From: Phaseolus vulgaris | Lineage: Eukaryota > Streptophyta > Magnoliopsida > Fabales > Fabaceae | Assembly (NCBI RefSeq): GCF_000499845.2 | Contig: NC_023751.2 | Span: 29,731,475 to 29,795,474, forward strand | Direction: 5' to 3' | Length of the DNA: 64,000 nt | Shown: positions 1-13,419 of the stretch, one piece after another | How positions within the stretch are numbered: position 1 is the first letter of the stretch | Layout: every line of letters starts with the position of its first letter | Notes under the pieces: model-generated | The model's input: only the letters and a program-made list of their open reading frames with translations | What the model was told of the DNA's origin: nothing | The model's database searches: none | Position numbers and translations under genes: made by a program

Positions 1-1080
1 ATGAGAATAAACCAATTGTTTTATTGAAACAACTAATTGTTTAATGCACTAGAATACACAAAATAGTATATAAAGTCGTTTGTTAGATTAAGGGAAAAGA
101 GATTAACACAACAAGATTTATACTGGTTAACTTTTAACCAAAAGTTACATCAAGTCCCGAGCTCACCACTGAGAATTCACTAAGTAAACAAAACCAGATT
201 ACACCACACCAAAAATGTTGATCTTGAACCCCTAAAAAACACACAATACTCTTGAACAACACCACAATTTTTAGAAACTTTACCTGAGATTTGTTTTACA
301 CCACAATTGCAGGTTAAAAGAAAGAATAAGAATACACCTGGACTTTACAAAATAGTAGGACAAAAAACCCTACTTCACACAAGGAATGATCCAAGACTCC
401 AAAAATGATTAAAAGCTCTTTGATATTCTATTGAAAATATTTTTATTAAAACTCTCTTCTTTTTTTGAAATGATCATAAACCAATCTTTATATAGACTTT
501 AAAAAGTTGTTAAAACTACTTGATCATTAATTGAAATTAGTCAAAAGCATTTAAAAAGCAGTTTGAAAAACATAACAAAATTATGCTTAAAAATATTTAA
601 TTGATTTTTCAAGAAAACTCATTGATTTCTTTACCTGTTATAAAACTGAACATAAAGACCAATTCATTTATCGAAATAACCAACTCTTTTATTTTTATAG
701 AAAAGAAAAAAAACAAATCATTTTTAAATTATTTTAAAAACTCTAAGTATAATTCCATAGGTTGTCTACGATAAATCAACTAGTTGAAAAACTTGTTGTA
801 GTCACCAGATTTTGAACAAAAGTTTATTCAACTAATTTAAAACACAAAACAATTAACTAAAATTAACACATACTTGAAAACTAAATGTTTCAAAAAAGAT
901 TTAGGATCTTACAAACTTGGATCGTAACCAAATGCAAATTAACAATTTAAAATCTACCTAACTACACACAACAACATATTTTTCAAATCTTCACATTTGA
1001 TTTGAAAATTAGCAAAAACAACCGTGATACTCACAATACATGTCAAGACCAAGTCTACATTCCTCAAGCTCTAAAAATGT
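1..1080 (-). repeat. Probable LTR fragment, copia-like
   Basis: This AT-rich stretch has no gene. Read on the minus strand it has a TATA box (TATATAAAG near 495-505) followed by a leader-like stretch. It also carries scattered CAATT/ATTTAT-type motifs similar to those in the LTRs at 29291-30926 and 57065-58790. The layout (motif-rich U3, TATA, leader) matches those two LTRs, but the sequence is diverged and neither end can be fixed; the window edge may cut it. The family assignment is inference. Confidence 0.35.
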
Positions 1081-2860
1081 GAAGGCAAAGTAGTCTCCGA
1101 CAGATTTGATAAGGGTAAGATAATAGGAATTTCTTCCCTTATTTAAAATCAAAATATTTCAAATTAGACCACATCCAATATAAAAATTGGCTTTAGAATA
1201 CCTTAGTTGAAGCTCATGTGCGTCGACCAATGTTTATCCGACAAAAACATACTAATTTTTTTTATGTCTGTTTGGTAAATTGATTGTTTGACGTAAATGA
1301 ACTTTATTTTTAACAACTTTCACATTTACACCGATCTTTAATATAACTATATTTTTTTTAAAAACTAACACAGAATATCTCTTTTATACTATTGACCTTA
1401 ATTACAAAACATTTTTCAACTGTTTTCCCAACTTTTCAACCTTCAAACTTTGGGCTATAACATATTTTTCTTTCCCATCAAACCCTTTTATTTGATTGAA
1501 AACTCAATATTTCATTATTTTCATAAAATCAAGAGTAAAATAAAATATACTTTAACCACTATATTTAAAAATAAGCAAGATATGCATAACTATAATGTAA
1601 ATAGAATTTATTTTCAAAAGCTAATAAACGGCATCAATTCTAATGACTTTCAATATTTAAACAATAAAATTAATTGTTATAATATCCTCATTATCATAAT
1701 CAGCATCATACACTTCATCATTTTAGTCGCAGTCACGAACATAGTCATAATGTTTGACTAATTTTAAAAGTATCCAACCTAAAATTAATTGGCAAGAACT
1801 AAAAAAAAACCCTACACTACAGTAAAACTTTTTAAATTTGGCACTCGTTTCTCACTGAATAAATTATCATTCACCACTTAAGAACTAAAAATTGCAATAA
1901 AATTCTTAGATATAATAACAATTTTTTACGTACAAATATTTTAATGGAAGTAGATGATTTCACCAAAGAAGGTTAAAACAACTAAAAATATTTTTCATCT
2001 TATCTTATAAGAGACTATCAATATATAGGAAAAAAAAATTAATGTATTAATCCTTATTTACATGAAAACTCGTGCACCAACACTAGTAATAATAACCAAT
2101 TTAAATTTTAACGATTGATATAATTTTTTTATAGTACTCGAAATAAACTCATTTAAATTTTTTAAATTAATATTAAAGTGATGATACATATATAATAGTT
2201 TTTTTACATCACATATATGCTTTTGTTTATTTTTATCACATATATGCTTTTGTTTATTTTTTAAAGGGTATTGATATGATATGATAACAATATATTACAA
2301 TTAGAAGAAAAATTAATTTTTATTGGAATGTGTCCACATAAAAAATAAAAAAATTTCATAATTATAAACTGATATTTTTAATATAGCATTATCAAAATTA
2401 TATTTTTTAAATTATTTTTTAGTCGTTTATATTATACTATGTGCACATTTATTTATTTTGCTTAGTATTAGCACCAAATTTAAGTGGATACAAAGCAAAA
2501 AGTAAGAAGTGATTGTTTGGAGTCACATCAAAGTGATTTTGGTCATGCCATAGAAACAAGGTGGTTAATTTAAGTTTTAAAAAACCCCATTTTATTGGTT
2601 CACAAAAATCTCATTCTTCACCTTCTCACAAAACGTGATTCCCCTTTCCTTAATCAAAAATCATAACGAGTGGCTAACTTAGACTTGAATCCCAAAAAAA
2701 CACACATTTATAATTTACCCGTAATCAATCTTCGTTTATTCCACTCATTATGTTAACCCCAATGAATCCGTGCACGCACGCAACCAAATTTGCCTTCAAT
2801 TCCATTGCCAAGCCTCCACAACCAAACAATTTTTTTAACTAAAAAAAAATGGTTCACACT
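1081..2860. other. AT-rich intergenic DNA
   Basis: No gene, RNA or element ends are visible. The only structure is a perfect 27-bp direct duplication at 2208-2261. The last part, from about 2760, is probably the promoter and leader of the HHP gene that starts at 3039. No convincing TATA box was found. Confidence 0.6.
2208..2261. repeat. 27-bp direct tandem duplication
   Basis: Two adjacent copies of a 27-bp unit beginning ATCACATATATGC lie at 2208-2234 and 2235-2261. It is a simple local duplication in AT-rich DNA with no sign of function. Confidence 0.85.
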
Positions 2861-3038
2861 TCAGATAGCATTCTCATTTACCCGTTGCGCATAAATAGAA
2901 GAAGGGGAGCAAGGAAAGGGATTGAGGTGTGAGAGCGAAAACAGAGCGTTGCTGACGCTCTCGCCGGAAAACGAACAGTTTGTTATTTTCCGGCGAGCGT
3001 AGAGGAACGGTCACCGGAGAAGAGGGAGAAGGAAAAGA

Positions 3039-5027
3039 ATGGGGAAAAAGCGATTGGTGAGGTTCGAGGAGTTGCCGACGTACCTGAAAGACAACGAGTT
3101 CATCCTGGATCATTACCGGTCGGAATGGTCCGTCAAGGAGGCATTGTTGAGCGTCTTCATGTGGCACAACGAAACCCTCAACGTTTGGACGTGAGAAACT
3201 TCGTTCGTTTGTTTGTTTCTGCATTGTTCTTTCGTTTTCTTCTGCTTCGATCACAACATGTTTGTTTTTTTGTGTTTAGGCATTTGGTTGGGTTTTTTAT
3301 ATTTGCGGCGCTGACACTGGTCGGAGGTTGTCTCTCGGGTGTCTTCAGGTATGATTTAACGGTTTTTTTTGGGAGAGAAGATAACAGTGATGAATGAATG
3401 AAGTGATATGATGCTACGACGTCGTATTGTAGGGTTGGGGCGATGGAGTTGGTCACTGTTGCTGTTGGAAAGGAATTCAACGCTTCTCTCCCCATCATTG
3501 GATTCTTGGTTTGTTTTTATTTAGTTATTTAGAGTAATGCAATCTATTATTAAAAAATGTCATTTTTTAACCTAGGTTTCCGAGGATGAATTTTTAAAAG
3601 TTTAAAATAATTCCTCCATGTCTGTTAAAGTAATATTTTAATCAGTTAAAAGCTTTTTGTGATGTTATAATTTTCTGATTTTGGAAACTGCAATTGGATT
3701 ATGATGTGAGGTTATTATTATTAATTAATATTATTGAGATTTTAATTTAAGTATGATGATATATTAATTTTATTTTATTATATGTAGTTTAAATGTTAAA
3801 ATTATATAAATTTATATTTTATTTTACTTTTTCACATGTTTCTGTTATGATATTACACTTTATATATCATCATTATTATAATAACAATAGATTATGAAAA
3901 TTTGTCTTTGATATGAACTTTTGCTTCAGATGTTGCGCATAGTTAATAGGGTATTAGGCATGAAATGAAAGTGTCCCCATTTTTTTGACAATATTTATTT
4001 TGATTAAATTAGAGGTTTTGTAGAAGAATTCACTTGACTTGTACAATACTCTTTAATATACATTTCTTTGGTAAAAAGAATAGTAACTAGATTTTCTAAC
4101 ATATTCTTTCAAATATATTTTCTCTGGTCTAAAACAATTTTAGTTTTTGCAGCTGTTTTTAAAAAAATAATAACTCCTCATAAAATTAGGAGTAATGAAT
4201 GCAAAATTAGTTGTCTTAAAAAAGAGACATAAAATAGTAAAAAGTTAGGAATAGTTTTATTAAATTTATATAATGAATAACATAGAGAAAATGCTTATTA
4301 GTAAGTTTTATTACTTTTATGATAAAGGTCGTGATTGTTTTTTTTTCAGGATTTGCATTTGAGCCACATACTGGTACCATCTATGATTCATGAGTTGGGA
4401 GATGATGGGGCAGAGACAATTCCTAGATGGCCATGGTTTGTTTTTTTGGCTGGAGGAATGGGGTGCTTGGCTTTCAGTAGTATTTCGCATCTAATGGCAT
4501 GCCACTCAAAATGCTTCAACCTCTTTTTCTGGCGTCTAGATTATGCAGGAATTTCTCTTATGATAGTGTGCTCCTTCTATGCTCCAATTTACTACGTCTT
4601 TTTCTGCAATCCTTATATAAGGACATTCTATTTGACCTCAATAACCGTGTTTGGAGTGGTGGCCATTATTACCCTTCTTTCCCCTTCACTTTCTTCCCCT
4701 CAGTTACGATCCTTCAGAGCTTGTTTATTTCTTTCAATGGGATTTTCAGGTGTGATTCCTGCAGTTCATGCTCTGGTAACCCATTGGGAGGACCCGCAGG
4801 TTGTTGATGCACTCGGATACGAGTGTCTAATGGCCATTCTATATGCCACCGGAGCTGTGTTCTATGTTACTAGAATACCAGAGCGATGGAAGCCTGGGGC
4901 ATTTGATATTGCAGGTCATAGTCATCAGATTTTTCATGTTTTTGTTCTTCTTGGGGCGCTTGCACACACTCAAGCAACGCTGCTTGTAATGGAATATCGA
5001 CGGAGATCGCCCACATGTGCATTTTAA
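3039..5027 (+). CDS. HHP4: Heptahelical transmembrane protein (PAQR family, HHP4-like)
   Basis: Four exons join with consistent phases: 3039-3190, 3280-3348, 3433-3508 and 4350-5027, with GT-AG introns, giving 324 aa. The start is the ATG of [20 protein letters not shown], matching the family N-terminus. The N-terminus is followed by [15 protein letters not shown] leading into the first helix, then about seven hydrophobic segments. Zinc-ligand signatures of the PAQR family are present: SxxxH with His about 146 in [11 protein letters not shown], and HxxxH at about 291-295 in [11 protein letters not shown]. Arabidopsis HHP proteins are plant relatives of adiponectin receptors, tied to sugar, stress and hormone responses. 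The N-terminus favours the HHP4/HHP5 branch over HHP1-3. The loop in exon 3 (about residues 75-99) is the least family-like part, so that small exon is the least certain. The gene converges on the TSS gene. Confidence 0.93.
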
Positions 5028-5680
5028 ACAAGTTGGCATCATACTTATATTTTGATGATTGTTTCCGATTCGATCATCTTTCTACTAAAGTGGCGAGCTA
5101 ATTATGAGCCGCCACCACCAGTTGATGTATATAATAATTCAATCATTATGTATTATATTAGAAACAGAAAAGTTTAATACACAGTTATATTTGATTGAAC
5201 CTTTCACAATTTTTAGTGCCAAACATTGTCGTCATTTAAAAGTAAAATTATGAACAAGTTCTTAAGATCTAAGGGCTGCTTCTACAACTCGAAAAAGTAA
5301 ACACAGGCCTGACAAATGAAGCCAACCCAGTGATCAGCCGTAAGAGTATTTCCATTTTGAATAAGCAAAAGAAAGAAGCAGGAAAATTAAAACAATTGAA
5401 GACATGGCCAATTAGCTACGTAAGAAAGCCTTTCCCCTTCTACCTTGGTGACGTTCACAAAAACGCGCTATCAATACGAACCCCATAGCTATGTACCAAG
5501 CTATGTGAGGCCTTTCACAAATCCTCATAAACAATTAGTTCTGCCTCAAACGCCTCCTCGGTCCAGATAATTCCCGGCATCATTTTTGGGTATCTCAATA
5601 GGCATAAACCCTAGCTAGGAGAAAAAAGTTTCTTTTTTATTTTGTTTTTATCAATTTACTAAAAAAACCTTATCACTGCT
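5028..5680. other. Spacer between convergent genes (3' UTRs)
   Basis: This 653-bp spacer separates the stop codons of the HHP gene (+) and the TSS gene (-), and presumably holds both 3' UTRs. No ORF, repeat or RNA gene is evident in it. Confidence 0.7.
5636..5641 (-). terminator. AATAAA poly(A) signal for the TSS gene
   Basis: TTTATT on the plus strand reads AATAAA on the minus strand, about 40 bp beyond the TSS stop codon. The distance is short but possible for a plant near-upstream element. Other AT-rich signals further left cannot be excluded. Confidence 0.35.
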
Positions 5681-8600
5681 TTAGCTTGTGACCTCAATCA
5701 TATCAGCTTCACTGTCACTGTAATCACCCCAACACTTGCTTTGCTTTTTCTGATCCACTTCATCCTTCTTGATTACTTTATCTTCGTTACTAAAATCAGA
5801 TGGGGGGTTGATATCTGCCTGCTTTTCTTCTACATTAGTAGTAGAGTTTTCACTGCTGGCAGATAGTTCTTCTTGAGGATTTTGCTCACCATGCTCCTTT
5901 TCAGAACTTACATCTGTAGGAAAAGAATTTTGACTTTCCTCATCCGGAGTTTGACTTTTGTTTTCAAGATCAGCTTCATCAGACACAACTTGTGATGAAT
6001 CAGTTGAAATGGTTGGAGATGGTACAGACCCATTTTGATCGACTTGGGTACCATTTAGAGAAGCAGGATATCCACTAGGTGACAGTGGTATACCATTGTG
6101 AGACACTGGGGGAAAAGAATTAGGAGACCCTGGAATGACATTTGGAGAAGTCATATATCCGTTAGGAGGAACAACATAACCATTAGATACCCAATGTTGG
6201 CCAGGTACAAACTCTGTGGCATGTGGATTCATTATTCTAGGAGGACTGTTGGGGTTACCATCAGGGGAGGGTTCACCTGAAAGGAATACAGTTTTATTGC
6301 GCGGAACACGGTTCCCATATCTGTTATAGCCACCAGATATTCGTGGACCATATGGAACCCTTGCCGTAGCTGACTGATGCGGTGATCTTCGGGGACTGAC
6401 TGGAAGCAAAGGAGCAATATTTACTGGTGGGGGCAAAATACCTCCATGATCTTTGAAACCTGGAACAGGAACAGAGCCAAAAACTGGAATTGTGGATGGA
6501 TTAAAGGGTGGAGCAGCTGCAGAAAGTTTCCTGGTTGGTTCCTTTCCTGTTTCTGTTTCTGTTTCTTGTTTTTCTCCTTCTAATGGTAGTGACTTACAGA
6601 CTGCATTGGGGCTAGATGATTCATGTTTCTCATCTCCCTCGTTACCCGTACCAATCGACGCACAGGAATCATTGTAAAGTAACTGTTTCTCGTCTTCAAC
6701 TAAAATGGTCAGGGGATTTGAATTGTGGGAAGTTGCTTCAGAACTTTCTTGCACCAGTACCTCTGATTCACCTGTAGAGGCACTGTTGTTTATATTATCT
6801 AAGCAACCAGAATTCTCAATCTCGACAACTGTGATGTTTCCAACTTCACTTTTCTTCTCTATAACGGAAACAATCTCGTCGTCGGCATTACTATTTACTG
6901 TTTCTCTATTACCGTTCACCACAGTAGTTTCCCTTTCTTTTTGTTCTTCATGGACAGGGATTTGTATTTTCTCATCAATTGATTTCTGAGCAAAATCTTC
7001 CACATCATTCGTTGCCACAATATTTTGAGTCTCCTTCATTGTAACTATCATGGCACTAATCTCAGAATTTTGTAGGATAGGATTTCCTTTTGGTGACTGT
7101 TCAGCCACTGCCTTCACAATTGTCCCAGGTGGGGCTAAGGCTACTTCTTTGTAGGAATAAAGTTTACCTGCTGATTGAACACCGACACCAGTGCTAGAAG
7201 GAGCTGGTTTAGCAATTTGATCACCTGGAGCAGGGGTGGCTGGAGCTGACCTAGAGTCTGTTAACTTCTCTGCTCCACCATCGGGGGCATTACCGCTATT
7301 CAGCTTTGGACTGAAGCTTGCACTCTTAACAAACTTTTTTGGAACAGAAGGGGATGGTCCGACAATGGTCTCATTTAAATTTGTTCTTGGAGAAGAAAAA
7401 TTAGTAGGCTTGCTCCGATATCTTGATTGAGAAACATTCATGAAGTTAGTGTTTAGTTTTGCTAGGGTGGGCCTTCTAGATGAAGATGACTTGCGCCCAG
7501 TGAGTGACCGACTTTTGGAAACAGCTTCCTGCCATCCTTCATCTGAGCTGTCATCCTGTGCTAGGTTATTATTACTTTCATTGAGAATCGTTAGGTCTAT
7601 GTGAGTGGACTCCACTTTATCAATCCCATTGTCTTTAATTTGAGCTTCAGATTTATTTTCTTTATCACTGGTAGTCTCTGTAATTGAATAACCTTTAGAC
7701 ATGTCTTCATCCTTTTGATTTTCATCTGAAGCTGTTTCCCAGTTTTGGCCTGGTTTTCCCTTTAACTGTAAAATAGCTGATAATTTAGTTTGTTTCACTA
7801 GGAGATATGAAATTACTTTTACAAGTTTTAGGCAATAAAGAAATGTGAGTGTATTCACAGGTATATCCGGGGTAAAAAGAAGATATGTATTACCTTGGCA
7901 CGAGCCTTTTTCTGTGCTTCCCGTGCTTTCTGATCAGCATCTGGTGTTATGTAGTCCAAGAGGTCTGACACACTGATAGAAGGCATTTTTTCATGAGCTT
8001 TAAAAGGAACTTGGAAGGAAAATGAACAGATTTAATAAAATCAAAGTCATATAGGACTTGATTTAAACAGTGGTTAAATTTTTCTGCAGACATTATTGAT
8101 GGGATTTTAAGTTATGACAGTTATTTTGGAAAAAATTAGGAGCAGTTACGTACAATCATTTGTGTATTGATTTATTAGGTTTAGCTATGTAGTTTAGAAG
8201 CAGTTCTTTTATATATTGTCTAATAGTAGGAAGTTATCAAGTTTTATAGCAGTTATTATGTTATTCGTATAAAAGATGGACTACAGGACAGAGGATGCGA
8301 GAAGAGTGTTCTTTGGTAATGATCATTCTAAGGTTGATGTTGCTTTGGATACAGTCGACCAGATTGAGCAAAACATTGACAAAATTGGTTCTATAAACAA
8401 CCTGTTGGATGATGATAAATATGCTCTTCTGGAATTAAGATAAAGTTCTCATGTCTGTAGTGGAATTCTGGAAGGGGAAATTAAAAATTAAATGGCATCT
8501 ACATGGTGATAGAACATAGAATATTTTAATCAAATAGCCAAGATCAAGAAAGCTTCCAATAGAATTCTTTTCTTAAGAAATGATACAAATATTCTTACAA

Positions 8601-11600
8601 AGCAGAAAGATATTCTGAATAATATACTTCAATATTATCAAGATCTGTTTAATGTAGCTTTGCCTAGTGTATATTCTGATTTGATTAGCAGAATTATTCC
8701 TTACCTGGTTAATGATTTTGACGGTCAAAACCGTGTTGCTCATCATGTGTTTTAGGAATTTTTTTATTTTATCATTGCTATAGTTTTATTCTTTATTACA
8801 GTTGTATCTTGCTATTAATACTAGGTGTATTTAGAAACAATTCTATAATAACCGGGATTTTGTTTCAATAGAATTAACTCCATATTTCCTAAAGTACCCA
8901 GCAGGCTAATGTATTTATAGGTCCAATGGCTTCACTATTGAAATACAGATGAAATATATTATTCTCTAAATTTGAGATGGTATCAGAGCTCCTGATGTTT
9001 GGGAGTCTCTGACTGTGTCTATCAACCCTAAAATGCAGCCTTCATTTTGCCACTCTGATCCCTATTGCAGCCTTAATTGCTGCATAATCATCCTATATGA
9101 CTGAGATCGTGAATTCTCAATCACTCCACAGCATTACCTTTTTACTTTCTTTTTTCAAATTATAACACATAAGCTTGCTTATTGTTCAAGCCAACTTATT
9201 AACCTTTAGCTTCCTGTGATACTGATAAATGCATATGCTTACTAAACAGGAAGTCTAAACACATTGCAATTGGTGATTTTATAAAAATAAAATATCTAGT
9301 AGAGGACAACAAACACAGATCAGCTCTGATGCATAGACAATTCAACCAAAATGCTTAAAGTGAACCAGATAAACTGACAAAAGTGGAACATGTTCTAATA
9401 GTAATGACTACCTTAAATGACCTTTGCTGGAGATTGAGGCATCTGGCTTAGGTGTACCATTCCGCGCAGCCTCCTGTTGCTCCAGAGCCTTTGACTCGAA
9501 GTATTCCAGCCATGCAGCTGCATCCTGTAATGAATTCAGATATTTGCATAAGTAATAAGGATTACTATTTAGGTATTTTAATCTATCAAGAAAAGGCATA
9601 TGTAAGACTACCTGTGTCCTTAGATCATCAGAACCAAGTTTAGCCTGCAGGATCTGGAGGGTGGTCTGTTCATGCTGAACACTTAGAGAGTAGGCTTCCA
9701 TCAAAGAAAGAGCAATAGCTATTGCATGATAGCTTGCAGCCGTCTGAATAAACCAAAAATTTATAAAACAAGTTAAAAATGTCAACTACCCTGATCTGAT
9801 GCATATCTGTGAAGAAACCCATGAACAAGTGCTTTTAGTGAACTTAATATTTAGCTTGCACCTTTCATAACATAACTAGTACTCAAACGAAATTGCATTT
9901 CATAGAATGAAAACCACTATATTTGTCAAATTTTACACTACCCTTGATGCCAAAGTCCTCTTTTGAAATTTCCAATCATACCTCCTACTTTAGTGACTCC
10001 AATACAATCAATAATTGCAATCAAGCACTACATTACGTCAGTACTGGACAAAAAATATGTTCAGTCAATCAATAGGTCTGAGACTAAGTTCTTTAAATTT
10101 TTTTAAAGGGGTCTCTATTGTTTTAAACATGTAATCTCCACAGTTTAAAATGTATGTATGGGGTTGCTAGAATGCTTTAATGGTATTTTTTAGTCACTAA
10201 GAAAATGTGACACTAGGAACTGAATTGAAAATTCCCACTATAGGGTTAACCTACATATGATCAGGTTAGGACAACAACTCAAATGTTGATAAATTGTTTT
10301 TGTAAGTTAAATAGTTCAACTAGTGACAGAACTACGAAGTTAAAATTTTCAAGTAAAATTCTTAAAAATTTCCAAAGCATTGTTTTTATCATCCAAGTCC
10401 AACCATACAAAACACTGGTTTAAAAAGTAAAATATATATTATATCAGCTCTTTGAAGTTGGGTGAGCACGTGTTAAATAATGTTAGATTTCATATTAAAA
10501 CTAATTTGTATTAAATGAAGTTGTCCAATAGATATAGAAGATGTATTCTAAGAATTGAGACAGATATAAACACCAATTGGGAAGTTCCATATAATTTGTC
10601 TCAATTCTTGGAGTGTCATTTATATATTTCTTGAACAACTTTATTTAATGTAAATTAGCTTAAATATGAAATTTGATATAGTATCGGAACCTATTGCTTA
10701 TCTTGATGATTGTCTATTTTAGTAGGTTTGTCTAGTTTGACGGGATTCTTCAAAAAAAGTTCCATATTGCCTACCTGAACTTTTGGAGTGTGATTTATAT
10801 ATCTATTAGAAAATTTCTTCACAATTGGTTTTAAAATAAAATATGATAACTGGCAAAGAGTGATGGCATGTAACAGACATGTTAGGTTGTATTTGTAGTG
10901 GTGTATAGCTAGTTTTCTGCTATACTAGTACTAAATGATTTAGTCTATGCAAAAGAATGACCAGATGTCAGAATACTGGTTCGTTATGTAAAATCACCGC
11001 CACCATTAGGTTTATTGGGTCTTCTAGCGTTGACAGGTTCTCACTGGACCACAGACAGAGGTTTAAATCTTGAAACAATGCATGAGCTAACTGACCCACT
11101 ATTCCAGCCAGGTGTACCTCAATCTGCCTAAGAGCAGGTCAAGACGAATGCTGAAACAGTGATTTCTTCCAAAGAATTAATAATTAAGTTGAATACAAAT
11201 TTGAATTGTCATGAGTCATGACTGGTGACGAAAAATGGATAGGTAAGTTATTAGCTTAGAATCTCTAGTCAGTCACAAATGAATTTAGATTTTCTTTTTT
11301 TCCTTTATGATCTAGCCAAAAGTTATATTTATCATATTACCAAACCAGCTTAAGAGCATGAAGTCTCATGCCATAGTAACCTGTAAGGTTCATACAAGGA
11401 ATAAGAGCGAACCTGAATATGATCAGCTCCAAGTAATCTTTTGTTACATTTTAAAGCCTCATGAAGGTATCTGAGAGCAACATGGACATTCCCCAATCCT
11501 TCTTCCATCATTGCTACGTTAATGTAGGTGGCAGCAGTGTTTGGATGTGAAGGTCCGCAAGTTAAGTGCAGAAGATACAAAGCACGATTAACATACCTAG

Positions 11601-13387
11601 AAACAAATAAGATAAAGGATTAATGTAATTTTTACAGGAGCTTCCTTATTTGTTGTATAGCTAGATCAAGGAATTTTTTTGCTAAACCTGAACAGTATAG
11701 CACGTCAGTCAACAAATTCATGTGTCCGTCAACAAATTCATAATGGATGAGACCCAATTCACACGCTTTTTACCTTAATACAGCCCTATAATGATCTAAG
11801 AAGAACGCCATTATATATCATCACCAGCTGTATTTGGTATTTTCTTAATATTCTCTCACGAGATAATATAACATAGGGGACTGCCCAGTTCTTTTAACTT
11901 ACTTTTCCAGAATGTTTGCCTAGATGCTCATTTTTATCCAATGATATAGTTTTGTTGCTTTTTTACCAATATTGTTTTACAGGCTGTGTGGCAATTTTGA
12001 AGAAAGCATTTTCACAGTAAAGCCTTCAGGAATTGCTGAAATACATAGAATACTCAATCAATTATGATCTCTATATAATCACTAAAATAAGCGATAACAT
12101 CAAAGCCTCGTCTAACTATTAATTGTAACACAATTTCTATCATCAGAAGTAGAAAGGGTACCGGATTCTCACATGAAGAATCATGAGAGCTATTTCTATT
12201 ATTACAATCAAACAATTTATCTTACGAATATGATGTAAAGAAGCTTACTTTAAAGCCAACTCTGTATGTTGGAGTCGATAATAGAAAACAGCAAGATCCC
12301 CATAACTTTTCATCGTATCAGGATGGTCTAGTCCAAGCTCTCTTTCGTTAATATCTAGTGCCTTTTGCTGATAGATAGTTGCCTAGTAAAACCACAGCTA
12401 AAGTTATTACAACGATAATAATTGGAATTTACTTGGAACCTTTTTCAAAAATGTTTCTTAATCATGTGAAGTCTTTTTTATTGTTTAAAAAGTGTTTGCA
12501 ATTACTAAAATGTACTTCAGAAAATTGATGTTGTCCCCAAGGGATTCTCCACACTGACCTGATATTGATTTTCTTTATTCACTAATGTCATGTTCTATCA
12601 AAACTATGCAAAATAACTACAAAAGTATGCAAGATACAGCAACTAGTGAAATATATAGTTCGCAAAACTTCTTTTAGCACTTTTTGATGTATGATTCACC
12701 GAAGAAAAACAATATGTAACTAGAATTGATAAATTAACAGGGAGCACTTAAAGATAAAAACACACACCTGATTGAAATCTCCAGTATGGTACAGCACAAC
12801 AGCCAAGAGGCTATATGCTCCTGCTGTCATTCTATGGTAAGGCCCACATACCGACACTAATTTTGAGAGTGCCTTCAAGATTCAATGCAAAATGTTAGTA
12901 AATATATTTGTTGGCTTCGTGAACAAACCATATTCTAAGATGGAAGAAATTATTCATACCTTTGTGCCATAATTGACAGCATCCTCCAATTTACCTTTAT
13001 CCAAGGAAGTCTTGGATGATTCCAGAAGTGTGCGGCCATCAGCAGATGAACAAGCTACATGCTGTGAAAATAATTCAAGTTTTAATTTAGTCATTAGGGC
13101 TTTAGAAAAATAGTATTAGTTTCCGGCATAAAAGTCGAGGTGTTGTGTATTTCACCTTATATATGGGGACCATGCTTACAATATCCGTCTTTCTAAAAGG
13201 ACATGATGTATCTATATCATAGTCCCTAGGAACCAGTTCAAGCCCCACCTGTTAGAGGATTTTTCTTAATTGAAATAACAATGGCATAAAGTGATCAGTA
13301 TCAATGTATTACTTTGTGGGCCTTTTTACCTTATGGCAGAGTCCCCGAAGAATGGCAAACTTTCTTAAATCTTGACCGTTTTCATCC

Positions 13388-13419
<32 letters not shown>

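Noticed and set aside
1450..1761. 103-aa open frame on the + strand
   Set aside because: Composition is Ile/Asn/Phe/Tyr/Lys-rich as expected of AT-rich DNA. It has no motif, no promoter or splice context, and no family resemblance.
5681..7858. Taking the 725-aa frame as a separate gene starting at 7858
   Set aside because: The first 31 codons are intron sequence. The true exon starts at 7765 after TACAG and continues in phase from the TSS exon at 7894-7972.
8978..8989. tRNA gene
   Set aside because: TGGTATCAGAGC is the primer-site complement to the tRNA end, with no cloverleaf around it.
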